Assembly (NCBI GenBank): GCA_014529385.2 | Contig: CM043944.1 | Span: forward strand, 75,511,884 to 75,575,883 | DNA from: Adiantum capillus-veneris | Taxonomy: Eukaryota; Streptophyta; Polypodiopsida; Polypodiales; Pteridaceae | DNA: 64,000 nt | Reading direction: 5' to 3' | In this document: positions 57,471 to 64,000 of the stretch, one piece after another | Layout: each line of letters opens with the position of its first letter | Position numbering within the stretch: the stretch's first letter is position 1 | Program-made: the position numbers and the translations under genes | Notes under the pieces: generated by a model | The model's input: only the letters and a program-made list of their open reading frames with translations | The model's database searches: none | What the model was told of the DNA's origin: nothing

Positions 57471-57741
57471 CTCATCAGAGACAAGGATATGATTTGTTGC
57501 TTATCCTCCTACAATGCTATTTTGGAGCACCTCTTGTAGCTCCGTCTCTCTCCCTTCCCACAAGGATGGGGGAGGGGTGAAGACTATGGTGTGATGCTAG
57601 GTTGATGTGAAGGCGGGGGCGTACAACTCTTGAGAAGGATGTTGGCAAGATGGGATGCTCTCCCCTATCTGGCACAAATTGTAGAGCTTGCAACAACATA
57701 AGTCTACTGTGTCTCTCATAGACATGGTAAGGACAAAGAGA

Positions 57742-57792
<51 letters not shown>

Positions 57793-58257
57793 AGGGAGGG
57801 AGGGATAAGGCTACACACGGCTGGCACACAAATGAAAGAGAGTTCATTATCATTTCATGAGCCTTATAAAGGCAATTACAACAATAGGTTCACACCTAGG
57901 TGCCCAAGTTGGGCTAACCCCAACACAAATATCAACACTCTCCCACATGTGCGTTGAGGGGGCTAGGGTTCCAACAAAGGCTTGTACACAAACAAAGAGG
58001 ATACAAAACCAACAACGATAAACCTACCCTCTTGAGTGTTCTAGTAGCTCAATGCATGAATCCATTCTTAATCCTTGTCAGCTGACCCTCTTCTTGCTCC
58101 AACACCATGGATGAGCTCAGTGCTCATACACACAATTTTATCAAAATGAGCTATAGCCAGTTTGGACTCAAATTCAAGACCTGGTTTAGGTAGAAAAATC
58201 TAATAGTATGGGTGCACACCAATACGGCCTAGCTTTGGAATCGACGCCCTCCCAAGA
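57471..58257. other. Non-coding stretch with (GA)n
   Basis: (GA)n and (GGGA)n at 57746-57806. No gene recognised. The 3' end of the LINE remnant at 58258-59669 may lie in 58000-58257 but no poly-A tail is visible. Confidence 0.4.
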
Positions 58258-59669
58258 TCAGGTCACCAGTAAAGAAGATGGTCTTCCAAGTCCTTTGTAC
58301 CCATTTTCAAACCTTAGCCTGCCAACCCCCATGAAGTAGGACATTTGATGAATACATGAAGGGGGTCTTTCAAAGGCTGACCTGGAACCAGAGCACATGG
58401 CAGAGTCAAGCCCTCTAGCATGCACCTTAATCCCCATAGACAAGGCTTCCCAAAGCACCTTCCAGATGAATACCTTCATGTATTTAGGCCATTTAGTCTC
58501 CCAAATGGCCTTAACACTATTTAACCAGATTTTGGTGAGTGGGTCGAACCAATCCACTTCGTATATCAGCACATTATAGGTACTCTGGGTCTTGGGAAGT
58601 GAGAACACCTGTGTTTTAGCCAGTGCCAGGCTCTCCAATTAATTCTCATCCATTGACAGGTGGAGGTGAGGATGACAGTACTTCCAAGAGTCTACCGATC
58701 AAAATCCTTTAGTACATACACAAAGGTATGTTGCATCACCACGAGCTCCACATCCTTCTAGCAAACAATTTTGTCATCCCAAAGATGAGTAAGTTTAGAA
58801 ATTCCTTTGTTGTGCAACTTCCCTCCAAAAGGTGTCTAAGGAACCTCTTCCAAGTTTGGAGAGCTAGGGGAACCGATTGAGAGAGGAATCCCTTAAGTAT
58901 CTCAAATTCTCTCCCATTCTAGGAGTGAAGCTGCTTTGTTACACTTCCGTACTAGCTCTCTTGTGCAGCCTCCTAGCTTCAAGAATGAAAAAAAAGGCGC
59001 CAAAATCTTGTACTACACTGTGGCCTTCTTCCAAGTGCCTCCTAATTTCGAGGCAAGTTTTGCTTTGTTTATCATATCTCAGGCCATAATAGCCCATTCC
59101 TCTTTTGGGTCCATCAATGAAACAACCAGTTTGGCACACAAAGCTTATGCATGCACCGTGGGGTTAATAATCCCAACTTTTCCTTGATTCTTTGATCTCG
59201 CTACCGATTCCCATCTCCCCCATCTACAAGGGGTTGAGGTTTTTGCGTTGCTTTTCCACAACAACCGTTTGATATGCTTCAAAAATTCTTTCCAATTGGA
59301 TTTTCTCGATTTTAGTAGCAGCAAAAAAAATGAAATGTGCAGGATCATGAAAGCATTAATCCCCGTGACTCTACTATGGAAGGGGAGGAGCACAAACTTC
59401 CACCTCTTATTTTGCTGTTTATTTTTTTTCAAGAGCGAGTCAAATTTTTTCTTATGCGTAATGCCTACTCCAAGTGGAGTGCCTCGGTGTCTGAACACCG
59501 TGCCTTTACCTATAGCTTCTCCTAACCATTCCGTGGGGTCGAAAGTAAGTTCTATATATACATACACACACACACACACACACACGTATAGAATATATGT
59601 GTGTGTGTGTGTATATATATATATAAATAATATAAATAAATAAATGATATATGCTACTGAGTAAACCAT
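58258..59669 (-). pseudogene. LINE reverse transcriptase, C-terminal remnant
   Basis: The minus strand encodes, in order, CRWGRWESVARSKNQGKVGI then INPTVHA (59230-59145, the conserved block after the RT core), AKLVVSLMDPKEEWAIMA (~59120), and at 58638-58258 the zinc-binding end domain (WETKWPKYMKVFIWKVLWEA, KVHARGL...C). Stops and shifts are frequent. EN and the RT core are not visible upstream. An (AC)n/(GT)n tract lies at 59562-59620. Confidence 0.75.
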
Positions 59670-60500
59670 GGTGAAGAGAAGAAAAATTGATTCAATGATG
59701 TCAAAACTTAGTTCAAAATCCTACAAATTTCAAAGATTTTGCTAATATTTTTTGTTTTCTTCTTTGCAAGGAGGACACTCGGTTGCTCAATAGAAGAGAC
59801 ATTCCCAAATGATGCTTCACCTTATAGAATTCTAGTTAAACTCAACATAATGATTCTATCACTTTCTTATTGTTTTAGAAAGCCATTGTGACCCTTGGTC
59901 TGTGGAAGGCCATAGGGTTCATTGTGCAAGGTTGTTGCAACACTAAGACCGTTGGATTCTTTGGCTGGATGAGCATCACATGGCAGGGGTCTTTGTAAAA
60001 TAACTTTGTTGTCCCTTTTGTTTCCTTACATCACCTTCTTTGAGAGACAAGTGTCCCTAAGCAATTCAAAACTCTTATGAATAGTTAGCTAAAACTTTGG
60101 AATAGAAAGCTATTCTCCAAGGCAGCATTTAGAGATCAAAACATTAAACAAAATATTCATAGGAGTTTGATATTATGATGTAGTCTTTCAAAAAGTCTTT
60201 TTATCTAAGCGGCAAGTTTCCTCCTTATACAAATACAAAATGTAAACACTAGTAATTATTTTTAAATTTGTAAAATATTTGAACTACTTTCTAGTACATT
60301 TTATCGGTTTTTTTCTCCTTTGCCATCCTTTGCAACCGGCTAATCTCGATTTTCAATCGGCTTAAGCCTAAGCTCTAAGCTCAGACACATTTTTCTCAAA
60401 CACTGAGGTATTGATAAACGATTCTCTCATTTGAGGATTAAAAAAAAATCACTTCACAAGACGAAAAGAGAACCATTTTGGTTTCTTGGAGAGCAAAACA
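59670..60500. other. Non-coding stretch
   Basis: AT-rich, no gene or element border seen. Confidence 0.4.
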
Positions 60501-60539
60501 TAAAGAGAGAAATATGTACTATTGATCACGCTTGCTACT

Positions 60540-60924
60540 ACTGAACGCCCCCCTGCTGCGCCATCGTTGCACCCCCCCCCCCCCTCTCGCTACCCTAGCG
60601 CTACCCCCCGCCCCCGCCTGCCCTTGCGCACGATAGCCCAGCCCCCGCTCGTCCCCCTGTTGCGCGTACCCGCCTGCTACTCCCATTTTGCGCTGCCCCC
60701 CAACATGTCCGCTGCCTCCCTCTTGCACCGCCATCCCCCCCCCCGGCCGGCTTCCTCTTGAGAACCCGCACATTGCACACCTTATACGCTCTCCCCCCTT
60801 GTCTTGTTCTTTCTCGAAGCCTCTTTCAATTGGCTCTAGTAGCACTGTTTCTTTGGGCAGTGCTCGGCGGCTCGGTTGTAGAGTCTCTTCACCGCTCGCT
60901 TCTTCGCCACAGTAGTAGACACAA
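60540..60924 (+). other. GC-rich leader of the LINE, with C runs
   Basis: A sharp switch to CCCCC-rich sequence ahead of the LINE ORF1 start, likely its 5' UTR and internal promoter region. The long minus-strand frame here (61151-60519) is a low-complexity by-product. Confidence 0.4.
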
Positions 60925-61881
60925 ATGGAGGCTCCAGCTCCGTCACAGAGGAACTCGTCCGAATCCCCCTCACCCGACCGTACTAAGCCGACCATTCGAC
61001 TTGCTCTTTTGCCGACAGAGCAAGCAAGCCTAGCCGCAGAGGTAGAGCGCTTGTAGGCGACTTCTGTCATCTGCAAGATTCTCGACACCCGACCTAGCAA
61101 AGAAGAGTTGTGTGACCTTCTCCAGGCCCGCCTTCTCACAGAGGTGGGCAAGATCTTGGACGTACAGATACTCGAACAAGGTTACTATCAGATCGAGTTT
61201 GACACCTCTGAGATGGCATCCAAGGTCATCGCCATGAGTCCATTGACCATCCAAGCAGCACGAGCCCACTTTCGATAGTGGAGAGATGGTTTCGACCCTG
61301 CTTCGAATATTCTAGTAGAGGAGGCAGACATCCCCATCTCCGTCTGCTTTTTGGGTTTGCGGAGGAAGTACTTACCACTTTTGTCCAGGATCGGCTCAGC
61401 CATTGGGACTGTCCTGCGGACACCTCGCACAACAGCCTCAGTAGTTACCAAGGCAACTGGCATTCCCTCAGTTCGCGTTTTGGTCAGAGACACTCACATG
61501 CTCTTGAAGGTTATTCTTCTCCCTCGGGTGAGTGGGGGTTGGTTTAGATATGTGGAGTATTAAAGCCTCCCAAACCAGTGCTTCATTTGTCGACAGATGG
61601 GCCATCTAGTGAAGGCCTGTCCACAGAGGAGGCCTCGACCTAAACCACAGCCCCTCAGCCCCAGCCTGCAAGGGCTGGCCAGCGAACACAGACAGAGACA
61701 CAGTGCACACATGAAGAGCCACCCTCTAAGCCTGGGGCTCGAGCAGAGGAAGGATGGCAGCAGGCCCATGGTCGATGACGACAGGGGCCACAGCGAGACA
61801 ACTTGGTACTCAGAGTGGTCCTCAGGCACCTACTCAGCAGCATTGGGTTCCCACGGGGAACCGGTTTGGTCCTCTTGAGCA
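60925..61881 (+). pseudogene. LINE ORF1 with CCHC zinc knuckle
   Basis: Starts MEAPAPSQRNSSESPSPD at 60925 and keeps one frame to 61878 apart from stops at 61054, 61276 and 61561. Includes ATSVICKILDTRPSKEELCD, GYYQIEFDTSEMASKVIAMS (DUF4283-like), IGSAIGTVLRTPRTTASV, and the knuckle CFICRQMGHLVKACP. The C-terminal part is basic and Pro-rich. ORF1 proteins of this class bind LINE RNA. Confidence 0.75.
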
Positions 61882-62050
61882 GGATGAGGTCCCTGCTCCA
61901 GCCCCCACCTTAGCTTCACCCTCGACAGTCCCTCCCCCCCCAAAGTTCCCCCCCCCTTCCTCATCCTCCTCCCGACACCTCTTCCCCCTGCCCCTCTACC
62001 TCTGCCGCTCCCTCCCACCCCTCTTCTCTACCACTCTCCCCTACTCCTTC

Positions 62051-62051
<1 letters not shown>

Positions 62052-62092
<41 letters not shown>
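62052..62092 (+). repeat. C41 homopolymer
   Basis: 41 consecutive C in the Pro-rich linker between the two LINE ORFs; other C runs surround it. Its length may be affected by sequencing. Confidence 0.9.
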
Positions 62093-62094
<2 letters not shown>

Positions 62095-62398
62095 ATGCTT
62101 CAGTTCCACAGTCGACCCAAGGGCCAGGGCCTTCTCCGGATGCTAGGATATCTCTTGGCAGCGCCTTTGCCATGAGTCGCTTAGCGAGAGAGGGAAAAAC
62201 TTTCTTGCGGCCCCCTCTGCAGGTATAGACCTCTCCTCTTGCAGCTATCCCTCGTGGTCTGATGAGCATTAACATCCGGCATCGATGGGACTTCCTTGAC
62301 TACGACTTCACTCATTTTCTTGGCATCCCTCAGCAGACCATGAGGTAGCCTACTTCAGGGTCCATGTTCTGTTCCTTGCAGCTAGGGGGATAGAGGCC

Positions 62399-64000
62399 TT
62401 GGACTTAGCAATTGGCTTCTCCTTTCCCCTTTGCGGTAGGGGCCAAACAGAGTGGACTCTCGACTCAGTGTTGGGATGGTTGTACACACAGGTCCTAGAG
62501 TCATCTCACCACATGGGAGAACTAGGAGTTATAGACTTGCTTCAGACTTTGTGGCCACTGGCCAAGTTTGCAGTGACACCTCGAGATTCAGCAGGATGTA
62601 GACATATTGTGGATTACTTCTTTGCCGATACACAGTGTTGCCATGCTATGTATACATTCATGAGGACTCCTGGACATAGGAGGTTGCTTTACGTATGGCT
62701 CGCTCTGCTTGGGCTTGGGCCAGGAACTCGTTGTAGTCATGCCTATCTAGAGGAAGCTTGGATGCAGATTACTCCCCATTCAAGCCAGCCTCAAAGATAG
62801 CCCGTCTAGCTGTTGCGACAGTATCTGTTCTCTCTCGACCCCATAAGGATCGTCTCATGGAACGTGCAGGGACTAGGTGGACCCAAGTTTCAACGTCAGC
62901 GGGGCCGACTGCGTCAGGAGCTTCAGCGATGCCTTATGGGAGGAGAGATTGATCTCCTTATGCTTCAGGAGCCCCATCTGTGTGAGAGCCGCATTAGATG
63001 TTGTGGTTAGCTCTTGCATGGACGATATGATACTTTTTGATCAGCTGCTTTTGGACCTGGAGCCATCCAGGGTGGGGTATGTATGACTATTGCGAACTTT
63101 TTGCAGCAGGCCATTGTGGGCATAGGGATTATTGTGCCAGGCAAGGCTCAGTGGATTACTATGCAGGTTTAGAGTTGCCTAGTAGGCTTCCTGAACATCT
63201 ATGCGCCCAATGTGGCGAGTGATCGAGCAGAGTTTTGGTCACAGATAGTTGAGTCTCTGCTGCCATAGGCAGTGCATAGGAGGGGACTTCAACATGTTGG
63301 AGGACCCTTCTGATAGGATTGGTGGTAGCCATGATTCTATGCATGGAGTTGATCTAGCAGCTTGGGAGAGGTTTTCTATGACTCTGAGGGTCTCGGATGT
63401 TTGGCAGCACTCTGGTTTTGTGAGGCTCCCAGACAACCTTGCCTTCTTTTGTTCGGACCGCAGAGTGGGAGGAGTGAATCTATCGCGGATAGATCGTTGA
63501 ACTACACTAGTGACCATTTCAGTGACTTGGGACTTTCTTCTCGGACCATGCACTAGTGATCCTCACAGTGGCAAATAGGCAGAGGAGTGGGAGAACAATG
63601 CTTCCCATCCCAGAGAGGGTATTGTTGGACTCAGCACCTACCCACTCAGAGAGTGGGTAGAGGCTATCTGGACAGAGAGTTTTGACAGGCAGGATTCTCT
63701 TGCTAACAGAGTAGACTCGGGCCTAGCTCAGATTAGCCATTTTTTTTCTCTAGGGGTCTTTGGCTCGCCGGGCTGCAACGAGAGAGGAGGAGCAGTGTCT
63801 CAGACGGGGCATTGCTTCATTACATAGGATGCAGAGCAGCATCCAGACAGTACTTGGTTGGAGGAGCAGCTACATTAGGCTCGATAGGAGCTTGTTAGCA
63901 CAAAGGAGAGGCGACATCAGTTTTCTTTCCATCGACAGACATCTCAGTGGACCCAGGTGGGCGACAGAGTGACTGGTGCTTTCTTTGAGGCAGAGGTCCT
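62399..64000 (+). pseudogene. LINE ORF2, endonuclease part, runs off the window
   Basis: 62399-62800 is open and in the same frame as the endonuclease, but not recognised. The APE-type endonuclease starts IRIVSWNVQGLGGPKF (62846), then EIDLLMLQEPHLCE, VGFLNIYAPNVASDRAEFW (~63180), after a frame change GGDFNMLEDPSDRIGG (63276) and the RIDR / SDH end motifs near 63490-63520. Stops at 62808, 63008 and several shifts mark decay. 63570-64000 is the stretch before the reverse transcriptase, which lies outside. Confidence 0.75.

Noticed and set aside
60519-61151. 210-codon minus-strand frame, the longest intact frame in the LINE region
   Set aside because: Gly/Arg-rich low-complexity reading opposite the C-rich LINE leader and ORF1; the plus strand has recognisable ORF1 motifs.

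Overview
This is nuclear DNA from a land plant, almost certainly a large, repeat-rich genome (fern- or gymnosperm-like; the species cannot be fixed from the sequence). The evidence is plant-type Ty1/copia, a Ty3/gypsy element of the Tat type with a second RNase H domain, a CACTA/En-Spm element, plant-type LINE ORF1 domains, GT-AG introns and long TC/AC/GA microsatellites. I found no convincing single-copy host gene. Nearly everything is mobile DNA, mostly decayed by stop codons, many of which are one C-to-T or G-to-A step from a sense codon.

Layout: 1-4084 is a broken copia element with an hAT-like MITE in its RNase H region. 4.5-7.4 kb is a degenerate tandem array of ~0.9-1 kb units, each carrying a (TC)n tract. 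9314-15710 is a young non-autonomous LTR retrotransposon (two 2003-bp LTRs) whose only long frame is gag-like, and whose LTRs carry a pair of related ~70-aa frames. 18-28.5 kb is a gene cluster that looks like an unfamiliar multi-gene DNA transposon. It holds a five-exon minus-strand gene that fuses a complete histone H3 (tail included) to a Ulp1-type cysteine protease, a tandem array of palindromic 75-bp repeats, a divergent promoter pair, an unknown plus-strand gene, and a minus-strand transposase-like gene split by a 908-bp palindromic MITE.

30.2-57.5 kb is a nest at least five deep. A LINE ORF1 (minus strand) is split by a ~3-kb fold-back palindrome. The right arm of that palindrome is split by a 22.8-kb CACTA element (33510-56349, TSD TAT). 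The CACTA holds a gag-only LTR retrotransposon (41569-55682), and that holds a Tat-type gypsy element (44241-54334). The joins can be checked because removing each insert restores a repeat or a reading frame. 58.2-59.7 kb is a LINE reverse-transcriptase remnant (minus), and 60.9-64 kb is a LINE with ORF1 and endonuclease running off the window (plus).

The best candidate for an undescribed system is the histone H3-Ulp1 fusion gene at 19689-21602 with its neighbours. Its five exons join in phase at canonical splice sites and it has its own TATA box. It is now a pseudogene, with a mutated start codon and four in-frame stops. Second is the conserved pair of small frames in the 2-kb LTR family, also found in a diverged copy at 38.7-39.1 kb where substitutions concentrate at third codon positions.
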